Shown here piece by piece: positions 8,406 to 16,944 of a stretch of DNA of 64,000 nt (the first letter of the stretch is position 1; the number at the start of each line of letters is the position of its first letter). A program made the position numbers and the translations under genes. The notes under the pieces are model-generated. The model did not search any database and had not been told where the DNA came from. It saw only the letters and a list, made by a program, of their open reading frames with translations. The stretch spans positions 1 to 64,000 of the forward strand of contig PGXW01000001.1 of assembly GCA_002839355.1 (NCBI GenBank). Reading direction: 5' to 3'. The DNA comes from Spirochaetae bacterium HGW-Spirochaetae-2. GTDB lineage: Bacteria > Spirochaetota > Spirochaetia > Sphaerochaetales > Sphaerochaetaceae.

Positions 8406-8434
8406 TTGACATATTGCTACGTTTTGGGTAAGGT
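8406..8434 (+). promoter_or_regulatory. Probable promoter for tRNA-Tyr
   Basis: TTGACA at 8406-8411 is followed after 17 bases by the weak -10 TAAGGT (8429-8434). This puts the start about 12 bases before the mature tRNA. The -10 matches poorly, so the exact boxes are uncertain. Confidence 0.4.
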
Positions 8435-8452
8435 GAGCGAGTCGTTTAACAG

Positions 8453-8534
8453 GGGGAGGTTCCCGAGCGGTCAAAGGGGGCAGACTGTAAATCTGTTGGC
8501 TCAGCCTTCGAAGGTTCAAATCCTTCTCTCCCCA
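8453..8534 (+). tRNA. tRNA-Tyr (anticodon GTA)
   Basis: This is a class II tRNA of 82 bases. The acceptor GGGGAGG (8453-8459) pairs with TCTCCCC (8527-8533), with discriminator A at 8534. The T arm is GAAGG-TTCAAAT-CCTTC. The anticodon loop CTGTAAA carries GTA at 8487-8489, and a long variable arm (TTGGCTCAGCC region) follows. CCA is not encoded. Confidence 0.95.
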
Positions 8535-8537
8535 TTC

Positions 8538-8575
8538 AACAGGTCTTCTCCTTCGGGACGGCCTGTTTTTTTATT
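8538..8575 (+). terminator. Intrinsic terminator after tRNA-Tyr
   Basis: AACAGG(T)C at 8538-8545 pairs with GGCCTGTT at 8560-8567, and a run of seven T completes it. Confidence 0.8.
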
Positions 8576-8633
8576 GCCAAACGAAGTGAGCGGAGAGGGA
8601 ACATGCGATGGTCCGCTCTCCCGAGCGAGTGCA
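8576..8633 (+). repeat. Dispersed intergenic repeat, copy 1
   Basis: GCCAAACGAAG at 8576-8586, an internal GAGGGA and CCCGAGCG at 8620-8627 recur in the same order and nearly the same span at 23274-23324. An internal stem GAGCGGA (8588-8594) / TCCGCTC (8612-8618) can form. The end CCCGAGCGAGTGCA (8620-8633) also occurs exactly at 4816-4829. Confidence 0.55.
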
Positions 8634-8655
8634 GGCAACGTAAGGATCCATACCT

Positions 8656-8709
8656 CGCCCCTTGGGCGGAGAAGGAGGCTTTGCCTCCTGGGTCCAGGGC
8701 TTGCCCTGG
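8656..8709. repeat. Three consecutive perfect hairpins upstream of the YkgJ-type gene
   Basis: CGCCC-CTT-GGGCG (8656-8668), AGGAGGC-TTT-GCCTCCT (8673-8689) and CCAGGGC-TT-GCCCTGG (8694-8709) follow one another with four-base gaps. None has a T tail in the plus direction, so they do not look like ordinary terminators. Confidence 0.7.
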
Positions 8710-8744
8710 GGGGTATTGATACCTTTCATTTTCGAGGGGGTGCA

Positions 8745-9197
8745 ATGGGCTGTTTTTACCAAGAAGGGCTTCGCTTCACCTGCCAAAGCGGTTGTCGATA
8801 TTGCTGCGGAGTCGAACCTGGGTATGTATTCGTATCGCAGGATGACATACGCCGCCTATGCCTGTATCTGCAACTTTCAACCAACGAATTTCTCCAACGC
8901 TATTGCCGAAAAGTACCTATGGGTAGTATCTCTTATGTAAGCCTTGTTGAAAAGGAGAACCACGATTGTGTCTTTCTCAACCAACAGGGATGCGGTGTGT
9001 ATGCAGCCAGACCTCTGCAATGTGCGACATACCCCTTTTGGCCAACCATTCTGGCCGATCAGAAATCGTGGGAACTTGAAGCCGACTGGTGCCCGGGATT
9101 GGGGAAGGGCGAGCTTCATACGAAGTCGGAAATAGATAGGCTCCTCGCTATGCGTGAAGGAGTTGAACCAGCTGTTTGGGAAGAGGTCTTTGCATGA
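8745..9197 (+). CDS. YkgJ-family cysteine-cluster protein
   Basis: This 150-residue protein has the cysteine pattern of the YkgJ/zinc-or-iron-chelating family (PF03692 type). It includes FTCQSGCRYCCG near the N-terminus, CVFLNQQGCGVYAARPLQCATYPFWP in two overlapping pieces in the middle, and WCPG near the end. The cysteines probably bind a metal; the role is unknown. ATG 8745 follows GAGGGGG at 8734-8740. The same frame stays open upstream through tRNA-Tyr, which cannot be coding. The gene lies 45 bases before dnaG and may share its transcript. Confidence 0.82.
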   Translation: MGCFYQEGLRFTCQSGCRYCCGVEPGYVFVSQDDIRRLCLYLQLSTNEFLQRYCRKVPMGSISYVSLVEKENHDCVFLNQQGCGVYAARPLQCATYPFWPTILADQKSWELEADWCPGLGKGELHTKSEIDRLLAMREGVEPAVWEEVFA

Positions 9198-9242
9198 TGG
9201 CATGCATGTGCCTGTGACCAGGCGCCGGATTGTTGGGAGTGT

Positions 9243-11045
9243 ATGGCGAAATATTCGGAAACGGTTTTGGAAGAGATAAAGTCTCGAATTTCTATTGTCG
9301 ATATGGCATCGAAATATCTCACCCTGTCCAGAAAGGGTGACCGCTTCTGGGGTCTCTGTCCTTTCCACGATGAAAAGACACCTTCGTTTTCAGTTTTGCC
9401 TGACAAGGGTTTTTTCCATTGTTTCGGATGTGGAAAAAGTGGCTCATTGTTTGATTTCGTCATGGAGATGGAGCATCTCACGTTTCCTGAAGCTATCCGC
9501 CACCTCGCGGAACAAGCCGGAATAGCTTTGGAGGAGGAAACAGAGGAAGATCGACAGAAACGTACGGAATTGGAAACATTACGCGATCTCTACGAGAAAC
9601 TCGCCGCAAGCTTCAATTACATCCTGGTGAATACGAATGCTGCCACCGAAGCCCAACACTACCTGAAGGATCGTGGCTTCACCACCGAATCGGTTGAGAA
9701 GTTCCTGCTGGGATTCGCTCCGGACGATCCGGGTTGGTTGTATGCCTTTTTACGTTCCAAGCAGTACAGCGATACGATTCTTGCGAAATCGGGATTGTTT
9801 TCCAAGAACAACAAGGACTATCCGATTTTCCGCAACAGGCTCATTTTCCCGATCAGGGATTGGCAAGGGAGGGTAGTCGCTTTCGGTGGGAGGGATTTGT
9901 CCGGGAACTCCCAGGCAAAGTATATAAACACCCCTGAGACCATGCTCTATCGTAAACGGGAAATCGTGTACGGATTGTTCGAGAGCCTTTCGACGGTGAA
10001 GACCGAGAATTCCTGTATCCTTTGCGAAGGGTACTTCGATGTCATTGCGATGCACCAGGCCGGACTCTGCACGGCTGTGGCCCCCTTGGGTACAGCCTTT
10101 ACCCATGACCAAGGAAAATTGATCAGACGGTATGCCGAAAAGGTCTTTACCATGTTCGACAGTGACGATGCGGGAAGGAATGCCACCAAGAAGGCTTTGA
10201 TCGTATGCGAGTCCATGGGATTCGAATCACGGGTGATCACCTTGGAAGGGGCAAAGGATCCCGCGGAATTGCTCCAGGAAAAGGGGCCGGAAGTGTTGGC
10301 AAAAGCATGCCTGAACAGTAAAAGCGGCTTTGATCATCTTGTACATTCGGCAATTTCACTGTATGATGGCAAGAAGGCGACTGGTAAATTGCAGATTTTT
10401 ACCGAAGTCAAACCATATTTGGACGCTGTCGAATCGGAAATTGTGAGGCAAAGCTATCTTCGTGATCTGGCAAGTTACCTTCAATTGGACGAATCGACCC
10501 TTTTGCGTGATTACATGAATCGGACTACCGATAAATCCATAGGGAAACGGGAGGAGCAATTTCGCAGTGGAAAAGGATTCGATCCCTCGCTCGGTGGATG
10601 GAAACGATCCTCGGATCTCTATGCAATGTTGACATTGATGAACAACAGGTTCCTATTTCCTACCATTCGCAACAGGTTGCGTGTGGATGATCTTATCGAT
10701 GAACAGGCGGTAGAACTGTACACCGTCCTGGAAGATGCCTCCCGAGAAGGGGTTGGCGCATCGGATGAGTTGGTTTTGAACATGATAGGAAACGAGGATT
10801 TGCGTCGCATTGTCTCCATGAGCTTCCAGACGGAAGAATTCACTGCCCAGGCTGAACCAATTCTTGAAGAGTCCATCAAACGGATCATGCTTAGGAGATT
10901 GGAAAAGGTCAGGAAGAATGTCGAGAACCTGATACGACTCGCAGAAAAGGATGGATCTGTCTCTGTGGAGCTGTCGCATCTACTTCTTGAAAAGAAATCG
11001 TTGGATGAGAAGATCGCGGGAATGAGGAAGCCAGAACATGTCTGA
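9243..11045 (+). CDS. dnaG: DNA primase
   Basis: It makes RNA primers at the replication fork and works with DnaB helicase. The 600-residue protein has the N-terminal CHC2 zinc finger (C39, H42, C60, C63 in [12 protein letters not shown] and HCFGCGKSG). The catalytic core follows with FGGRDLSG and KYINTPET, then a TOPRIM domain with the acidic motif CEGYFDV near residue 260 and [10 protein letters not shown] near 305. The C-terminal helicase-binding part is divergent, as is usual. The start follows a GGGAGT ribosome site. The last eight bases overlap rpoD, so the two are surely co-transcribed, a reduced form of the classic macromolecular-synthesis operon without rpsU. Confidence 0.96.
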   Translation: MAKYSETVLEEIKSRISIVDMASKYLTLSRKGDRFWGLCPFHDEKTPSFSVLPDKGFFHCFGCGKSGSLFDFVMEMEHLTFPEAIRHLAEQAGIALEEETEEDRQKRTELETLRDLYEKLAASFNYILVNTNAATEAQHYLKDRGFTTESVEKFLLGFAPDDPGWLYAFLRSKQYSDTILAKSGLFSKNNKDYPIFRNRLIFPIRDWQGRVVAFGGRDLSGNSQAKYINTPETMLYRKREIVYGLFESLSTVKTENSCILCEGYFDVIAMHQAGLCTAVAPLGTAFTHDQGKLIRRYAEKVFTMFDSDDAGRNATKKALIVCESMGFESRVITLEGAKDPAELLQEKGPEVLAKACLNSKSGFDHLVHSAISLYDGKKATGKLQIFTEVKPYLDAVESEIVRQSYLRDLASYLQLDESTLLRDYMNRTTDKSIGKREEQFRSGKGFDPSLGGWKRSSDLYAMLTLMNNRFLFPTIRNRLRVDDLIDEQAVELYTVLEDASREGVGASDELVLNMIGNEDLRRIVSMSFQTEEFTAQAEPILEESIKRIMLRRLEKVRKNVENLIRLAEKDGSVSVELSHLLLEKKSLDEKIAGMRKPEHV

Positions 11046-13170
11046 ATTGGAGAATCAAGAATATTTCATTGCGTTGGTCGCCAAAGGGAAACGAAAAGGG
11101 CACCTTTCGTTGAAGGAAGTGTACTCGTTGTTGCCCGATGAGATGCGGGATGATGAGAATTTTTTAGAAGAAATACTCACTTTGCTGGAAAGCCATCATG
11201 GCATTCTTGTAAGTGAAGAGGATATGGAGAAGGATTTGTTGAATAACATCAAAGAAGAGCAATCGGTTACACCACACGACGAAATTGATCATGAGGGTGA
11301 ATTGGATCACGAAGTCGATGAACCAATGATTGATGATGAGCTTGACGAAGATGAAGACGCTATAGAAGAAGATATGGACGAGTCCATCATCGATGGTGAT
11401 TTGGCCGGATTTTCTGGAATTTCCACACCTCGTCGAGGTATCGATGATCTGGATGATGAAAAACTCATCGAAGATCACGATGAAGAGATCGATGATGAGG
11501 AAGTGGATGATGAAGAGCTTGAGGACGAAGACGGCGGCATAGACAAGAACTACAGCAAGGCTGACATGGGTTCGTACGATGATGTCAGCGGCTATGAGAG
11601 CCGCAAATCGATCATGGATATCGAGGATGACAGCGATGCCGACAATGCACGTGAAAGTGGTGGTCGTCGTTCGGGTATCCTCGGAAGTGACAAGAGCGAT
11701 TCCTCCGTTGACGACCCGATACGATTGTATCTTCGTGAAATTGGTCGTGAAAACCTTCTGAACGCTGAACAGGAAGTAGAGCTTTCCAAGCGTATGGAAG
11801 AGGGTGCCGAAATCATCAAGAATGTGATTCTTAAATCCGGTGTGCTCATTTCCAGTTTCAACGACATTATGGAAGTGGTGAATACCCGATTCGATGAAGA
11901 GGAGCTTGAGTTCTCACCGAAGGAATTGAAGGAGAAGATGAACGACCAGAAACGGTACGTTCAATTCTATCGTGAGGTTCTGAAGGACATTTCCGCCCCA
12001 CTGAAGAATTATATCGAGTTGAAGAAGAAGACTGTCGCTACGGGCGGAGAAATCCTGTTGGATGAGAGTTTCAGCAAGAAACGGGTGACATTGTTGAAAA
12101 AATTGTCCAAAGTCGAATTGCAGCCTGAGGAAATCAGCGGATTTACAGACCGGTACCTATCGGCGGAACGCAACATATTCGAATTGCAGCGGAAGAAATC
12201 TTCCATTGAAAGTCAGCTTGGAGTAGGGAGCGTCCGCGAGTTGCGACTCATGGGACGGAATCTGGCGGTACCGACACAACGGTTGGAACTCGAAAGACGA
12301 CTGAACATGCCGGCCGACAAGATCAAGGAACTCATTCGGGATGTCCAGCTCACAGAGAAGCAACTGAAGAATATCGAATATGAATTCGAGGAGTCATGCA
12401 AGGAAATCATTGCAAATGCCAAGGAAATCATGCGTGGCCGTGAGATGATGAAAAGTGCGAAGGACCGTTTGATCCAAGCGAACCTTCGGCTTGTCGTGAG
12501 CATAGCGAAGAAATATACCAACAGAGGCTTGCATTTCTTTGATCTGGTGCAGGAAGGAAATATCGGCCTGATCAAGGCTGTCGAAAAATTCGAGTACCGG
12601 AAAGGATATAAATTCTCCACCTATGCGACATGGTGGATTCGTCAGGCAATCACCAGGTCGATAAGCGACCAGGCAAGGACCATTCGGGTACCTGTCCATA
12701 TGATCGAACAGATCAACAAGGTTGTCCGGGAATCCCGCATGCTCATGCAGACATACGGTAGGGAACCCACCGACGAGGAGATTGCGGAGAAGTTGGGCTG
12801 GACAGCCATGAAGGTCAAGGCCGTCAAGAATGTCGCGCGTGAACCGATTTCCCTGGAAACCCCGGTCGGTGAAGAGGAAGACTCCTTGCTCAGCGATTTT
12901 ATCGAGGACAAGGATGTCGAGAATCCTGCTACCCAGACTGCGTTCACGCTCTTACAGGAACAGTTGCAGGAGGTGCTCGAGACGCTGCCACCCCGGGAAC
13001 AGGAAGTACTTAAGATGAGATTCGGTCTAGAGGACGGTTACTCATTGACACTGGAAGAGGTGGGATTGTATTTTGAAGTGACGCGTGAACGTATCAGGCA
13101 GATTGAAGCGAAAGCGTTGCGAAGGCTAAGGCATCCGAAACGGAGCCGGAGACTTAAGGATTTTATCTAG
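11038..13170 (+). CDS. rpoD: Primary RNA polymerase sigma factor (sigma-70)
   Basis: This 710-residue housekeeping sigma factor starts with region 1.1-like sequence at about residues 1-70. A very acidic stretch then runs from about 80 to 200, with many DDE/DEE/EDE runs. Region 1.2 begins at [12 protein letters not shown]. Regions 2.1-2.4 contain [31 protein letters not shown] and [11 protein letters not shown], region 3 is EPTDEEIA-like, and 4.2 is the [23 protein letters not shown]. All core and promoter-recognition motifs are intact, so standard -35/-10 boxes are expected, as found across this window. It overlaps dnaG by eight bases. Confidence 0.97.
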   Translation: MSELENQEYFIALVAKGKRKGHLSLKEVYSLLPDEMRDDENFLEEILTLLESHHGILVSEEDMEKDLLNNIKEEQSVTPHDEIDHEGELDHEVDEPMIDDELDEDEDAIEEDMDESIIDGDLAGFSGISTPRRGIDDLDDEKLIEDHDEEIDDEEVDDEELEDEDGGIDKNYSKADMGSYDDVSGYESRKSIMDIEDDSDADNARESGGRRSGILGSDKSDSSVDDPIRLYLREIGRENLLNAEQEVELSKRMEEGAEIIKNVILKSGVLISSFNDIMEVVNTRFDEEELEFSPKELKEKMNDQKRYVQFYREVLKDISAPLKNYIELKKKTVATGGEILLDESFSKKRVTLLKKLSKVELQPEEISGFTDRYLSAERNIFELQRKKSSIESQLGVGSVRELRLMGRNLAVPTQRLELERRLNMPADKIKELIRDVQLTEKQLKNIEYEFEESCKEIIANAKEIMRGREMMKSAKDRLIQANLRLVVSIAKKYTNRGLHFFDLVQEGNIGLIKAVEKFEYRKGYKFSTYATWWIRQAITRSISDQARTIRVPVHMIEQINKVVRESRMLMQTYGREPTDEEIAEKLGWTAMKVKAVKNVAREPISLETPVGEEEDSLLSDFIEDKDVENPATQTAFTLLQEQLQEVLETLPPREQEVLKMRFGLEDGYSLTLEEVGLYFEVTRERIRQIEAKALRRLRHPKRSRRLKDFI

Positions 13171-13248
13171 TGGTCGGTAACGGTAAAAGCCGGTAACTGG
13201 GTTTTTGCTGGTGCGGGACATATGTACTATTAAGGCAGGAGAAGTTAT

Positions 13249-14055
13249 ATGCAGGAAGTGTTTGACAAGCTTCGCGTACTTCAGGGCGTTCTAGCCAAGA
13301 AATTCGCTGTGCTTGAAGAGGTCAAGGAAATTCCCAGGACTCTGGAGACGAAAGAGGAACTGCTCAACAGGGGTAAACGTACGTACATCGAGAAACATGA
13401 ACGGTTGGAAAAGACCTCTGATGAGCTCAAGGCTCTCAGGATTGCTCTCGATGAAGCTGAACGGACTCGCGAGCACTCTGAGAAGCAAATGGAGCAAATC
13501 TCGACACAGCGGGAATTCGAAGCCTTGGAAAAAGAAATCAAGGATGCCTCATCCCGTGAGCAGTCGCTGCGTAAGAGCTTGCTTGCCAAGGAGAAGTATT
13601 TCTCCGAATTGCAGGAGCAGTTGGAAGAACACGAACAACTGATGGAAATACAGGAAGAGGAAGTGAAGACGGAGACGGAGAAGAAGGATGTGTTGCTATC
13701 GGAAAAGCATGCTGAAATCGAATCTCTCCTTCTCCAGGAAGCGAACCTTACTCCTGGTATCGACGAATCGATTCTGTTCAAATTTGAAAGGATCATCAAG
13801 AACAAGGCTGGTGTCGGTATTGTTCCTGTCCATGGCCACGTGTGCCAGGGATGCCACATGACCCTTCCCGTACAATTTGTAAACGATGTCCGCAAAGGTG
13901 ATGATTTTAGGTTCTGTCCATATTGCAGTCGTGTCCTCTACTGGGAGGACGTCGAAGGTGCGGATATGGTTGCCCAGCATACGGACGATTCGGAGATCGA
14001 GGAAGCGGGATTGGCTGATTTTGTCGACTCGGATGAATTTGACGATTTGATTTAG
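13249..14055 (+). CDS. Coiled-coil protein with C-terminal C4 zinc ribbon
   Basis: This 268-residue soluble protein has a long charged coiled coil over about residues 1-175 (for example EHSEKQMEQISTQREFEALE). A C4 zinc ribbon follows, with CQGCHMTLP near 200 and FCPYCSRVLYW near 220, and the tail is acidic. This is the layout of the CT398-like/zf-RING_7 (PF02591) family, which is widespread and poorly characterised, with proposed links to nucleic acids and secretion. AGGAGA lies before the ATG. It follows rpoD after 78 bases and is followed directly by rnpB. Confidence 0.8.
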   Translation: MQEVFDKLRVLQGVLAKKFAVLEEVKEIPRTLETKEELLNRGKRTYIEKHERLEKTSDELKALRIALDEAERTREHSEKQMEQISTQREFEALEKEIKDASSREQSLRKSLLAKEKYFSELQEQLEEHEQLMEIQEEEVKTETEKKDVLLSEKHAEIESLLLQEANLTPGIDESILFKFERIIKNKAGVGIVPVHGHVCQGCHMTLPVQFVNDVRKGDDFRFCPYCSRVLYWEDVEGADMVAQHTDDSEIEEAGLADFVDSDEFDDLI

Positions 14056-14067
14056 GTTTTTGATATT
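14039..14067 (+). promoter_or_regulatory. Promoter for the RNase P RNA gene
   Basis: TTGACG at 14039-14044 and GATATT at 14062-14067 are 17 bases apart. The -35 lies inside the end of the zinc-ribbon gene. The predicted start falls at the first bases of helix P1. Confidence 0.55.
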
Positions 14068-14069
14068 TT

Positions 14070-14407
14070 GGTGGTCCACACGGTCGCCGATGCAGGCATG
14101 CCTGGCATCGGAGGAAAGTCCGGGCTCCACAGAACATGACGCCGGGTAACACCCGGGAGCCGTGAGGCTATAGAAAGTGCCACAGAAAATATACCGCCCG
14201 TCTTTGACGGGTAAGGGTGAAATGGTGGGGTAAGAGCCCACCGCGGACCTGGCAACAGGGACGGCATGGTAAACCTCGTCAGGAGCAAGACCAAGCAGCA
14301 GGTGGGTTGTTCGTCCATGAGCCTGCGGGTAGGTCGCACGAGCATTTCGGTAACGGAATGCCTAGATAGATGGCCGTAGTAGACAGAACCCGGCTTATGG
14401 TCCACCA
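14070..14407 (+). ncRNA. rnpB: RNase P RNA (class A)
   Basis: This is the catalytic RNA that trims tRNA 5' ends. It shows the universal blocks: GAGGAAAGTCCGGGCTCC near 14109, AGAGCCCACCGC near 14233, and ACAGAACCCGGCTTAT near 14384, which pairs back to form the pseudoknot. P1 is closed by GGTGG (14070-14074) with CCACC (14403-14407). About 340 bases is normal for a bacterial type A RNA. A run of T follows at once and may end transcription. The ends are given to within a few bases. Confidence 0.95.
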
Positions 14408-14424
14408 AATTTTTTTCGTATATC

Positions 14425-14456
14425 GGGAGCGCTCAACAATGGGCGCTCCCTTGTTT
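14425..14456 (+). terminator. Intrinsic terminator downstream of rnpB
   Basis: GGGAGCGC (14425-14432) pairs with GCGCTCCC (14443-14450), followed by TTGTTT. It stands between rnpB and the radical SAM gene, 13 bases before the latter's start. Confidence 0.7.
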
Positions 14457-14469
14457 CACGGAGTAACAG

Positions 14470-16944
14470 ATGAATAGGATAGATATTGCCGGTCAATTTG
14501 GAAACGAGCTGCTTACCATAGAGAATCCAGCCCGATACATAGGTGGAGAATTCGAATACGGTACGCGTCGTACCCCCGAAGAGGCTACTGTCCATGTGGG
14601 AATTTGTTTTCCCGACCTCTATGAAATCGGCATGTCAAACAATGCCGTAAGGATCCTGTACGACCTGGTCTCCTCCATGCAAGCTCCGGTTTCCTGCGAC
14701 AGGGTATTTTCAGTCGCGCCAGATTTCGAACAGTTTCTCCGGTCCCATGATATTCCATTGTATACGCTCCAACACGGCCTTCCATTGTACGATTTGGACC
14801 TGCTTGGAGTTTCCATAGGGTATGAGTTGGCTGCCACGAATATCCTGCAAGTACTCGAATTGGGTCGTATCCCCCTTCATGCAGATGCCCGGAAGGAAGG
14901 GGATCCCATAGTGATAGCTGGAGGTCCGGCCGTTACGAATCCCCTGCCGTTTTCTCCTTTCTTTGATTTTGTATTTATCGGTGAAGCGGAGGCGGGACTT
15001 GCCGAGGTGATTGAAGTCATACGCAATGGTAAGGATTCGAACAAGGGTAGGACGGCGATACTGGAAGAACTCAGGCAATTCCCATTTCTCTGGTACAAGG
15101 GAAAGAAGTTGGCGGCCAGGGCGGTGGATGATTCCTTTGCCTCCAAGCCTTGCGATGTGTTCAACCACTATGTCGTACCACATTTCAAGGTTGCCCAAGA
15201 CAACGGTGTTGTGGAAATCATGAGAGGATGTCCGAATGGATGTCGATTCTGCCACGCTGGACAATACTACAAACCGTATCGGCAAAAGCACTATGGATCC
15301 ATCAAGCGGCAAGTAGAACAGCATGTACATGAGTTCGGGTATCGTGAGATTACCTTGAGCTCCCTTTCATCGGGTGACCACCCACAAATCGGGGCGATGA
15401 TCGAAAACCTCAATACCGCGTATGCACCCGAGCATATATCCTTTTCGCTGCCTTCCCTGAAGGTAAGCTCCTTTTCCCTGGGAATCTTGGAAAAACTATC
15501 CGAAGTTCGCAAAAGCGGTTTGACTTTCGCGATCGAGACTCCGCTTCCACGTTGGCAACGGGCCATGAACAAGGAAGTACCGGTCGAACAAGTCGTATCG
15601 ATCATCCGTGAGGCGAAAAGCCGTGGATGGCGGTTGGCGAAATTCTATTTCATGGTAGGCTTGCCGTTCATCGACCCCGAGGAGGAGAAGCAGGCAATCA
15701 TCGATTTTTTGAAGGAGATCGCCGATTCCACCAGGATCGGAATGAATATCAATATCGGAACGTTTATTCCAAAACCGCACACACCTTTCCAGTGGGCGCC
15801 TCAAATGCATCCGGATTTCTCCAAGGAACATCTTGTATCCATAAAACGGGGCATACAACAGGAAGTCAAGGGTGCGAAGGTCTCGTATCATGAACCTTGG
15901 GTATCCTATATCGAAGGTATAGTCAGTCGGGGAGACGAGTCGATCGCACGTTTGATCGAGGAGGCATATCGACAGGGTTGCCGATTGGACGCATGGGATG
16001 AATATCAGGATAAGGATGCATGGAAGGCCGCAATCGATGCCATGGAATTCCCTGTGGACAAGTGGATGTTCACCGAACACGACACGAACGAGGAGCTACC
16101 GTGGGATTCGGTTTCCATGGGGGTTTCCAAAGCCTATTTGCGAAACGAATGGAATCTCGCACGCGAAGCGGTCTTGACGAATAGGTGTCTTGCCGATTGC
16201 ACCGTACCCTGTGGAGTCTGCGGGAAAACGCATCAAGTGTTCGATGTACCCGAGGAGATCGAGCAATTCCCTGTGCTTGAGGAAACCATACCGGTACCGG
16301 CAATTCCGCTTCCTTCCAAACCCGTGTTGTTCTTTTACCGAAAGGAAGGACGTGCGACGTTTATCTCACATATCAATGTCATGAGGATTTTTGAGCAGAC
16401 ATTCCAACGGGCAGGAATACCTGTAGCCTTCACACAAGGGTACAATCCGAAGCCGAAAATGGAATTCGTCAATCCACTTTCAACAGGAATCAGCGGGTCG
16501 GCCGAAGTCCTGCTGGTCGATATCCATGGAGGAACCTCACTAGATACAGAACGGACTATCGCATTGTTGAATGCCTCCGTATCCGAAGGATTTGTCTTTA
16601 CCTCGATGATACCATTTGACACCGAGAGACGTACCACATTGAGCAAGCATATGGGGGGAAGTGTCTATACGGTGCGGAATATCAAGGACCGGAAGTTTCA
16701 GGACAAGATGGACGAGTGGGTACAATGTTGTGGGGTTGGTGTATCGGTTGCCAAATTGACCATAGGCGGAAAACCGGAATATACCGTGGTTATGCAAGGC
16801 GAGAAAAATCCGATCAAAACACTGTTTGGTGGCGAAATAAACAAATTCACGGTGCTCTCATCCATGGAGATACACCGCGAAATGTTGTTTGTGGGTCCGT
16901 ACGGGGAAAAGCCGAGGAACTATTCCACCATTGCCTTGATGTGA
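14470..16944 (+). CDS. B12-binding-type radical SAM protein fused to a DUF2344 domain
   Basis: This 824-residue protein joins two units often encoded side by side. Residues about 1-600 are a TIGR03960-type radical SAM protein. Its N-terminal part resembles a B12-binding domain (GVSIGYELAATNILQ, DPIVIAGGPAV), and its core carries the CxxxCxxC cluster in RGCPNGCRFCHAGQYY near residue 254. After a cysteine-rich linker (CTVPCGVCGK), residues about 615-824 are a TIGR03936/DUF2344 domain with FFYRKEGRATFISHINVMR and FTQGYNPKPKMEFVNPL. The substrate is unknown; members are often near rRNA or tRNA genes and a role in RNA modification has been suggested. The start follows GGAGT. The last 25 bases overlap the end of the opposite ABC ATPase gene. 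Confidence 0.88.
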   Translation: MNRIDIAGQFGNELLTIENPARYIGGEFEYGTRRTPEEATVHVGICFPDLYEIGMSNNAVRILYDLVSSMQAPVSCDRVFSVAPDFEQFLRSHDIPLYTLQHGLPLYDLDLLGVSIGYELAATNILQVLELGRIPLHADARKEGDPIVIAGGPAVTNPLPFSPFFDFVFIGEAEAGLAEVIEVIRNGKDSNKGRTAILEELRQFPFLWYKGKKLAARAVDDSFASKPCDVFNHYVVPHFKVAQDNGVVEIMRGCPNGCRFCHAGQYYKPYRQKHYGSIKRQVEQHVHEFGYREITLSSLSSGDHPQIGAMIENLNTAYAPEHISFSLPSLKVSSFSLGILEKLSEVRKSGLTFAIETPLPRWQRAMNKEVPVEQVVSIIREAKSRGWRLAKFYFMVGLPFIDPEEEKQAIIDFLKEIADSTRIGMNINIGTFIPKPHTPFQWAPQMHPDFSKEHLVSIKRGIQQEVKGAKVSYHEPWVSYIEGIVSRGDESIARLIEEAYRQGCRLDAWDEYQDKDAWKAAIDAMEFPVDKWMFTEHDTNEELPWDSVSMGVSKAYLRNEWNLAREAVLTNRCLADCTVPCGVCGKTHQVFDVPEEIEQFPVLEETIPVPAIPLPSKPVLFFYRKEGRATFISHINVMRIFEQTFQRAGIPVAFTQGYNPKPKMEFVNPLSTGISGSAEVLLVDIHGGTSLDTERTIALLNASVSEGFVFTSMIPFDTERRTTLSKHMGGSVYTVRNIKDRKFQDKMDEWVQCCGVGVSVAKLTIGGKPEYTVVMQGEKNPIKTLFGGEINKFTVLSSMEIHREMLFVGPYGEKPRNYSTIALM

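Noticed and set aside
8406-8744. N-terminal extension of the YkgJ-type protein through tRNA-Tyr
   Set aside because: The frame is open, but it crosses a certain tRNA gene, its terminator and the hairpin cluster. A good ribosome site precedes ATG 8745.
11265-11560. Acidic coding tract in rpoD considered as a tandem DNA repeat or CRISPR-like array
   Set aside because: The repetition is of GAT/GAA codons without a fixed unit or spacers. No CRISPR array exists anywhere in the window.
13171-13248. Terminator after rpoD
   Set aside because: CGGTAAC occurs twice as a direct repeat and a T run is present, but the possible stem has only three or four pairs, one mismatched.
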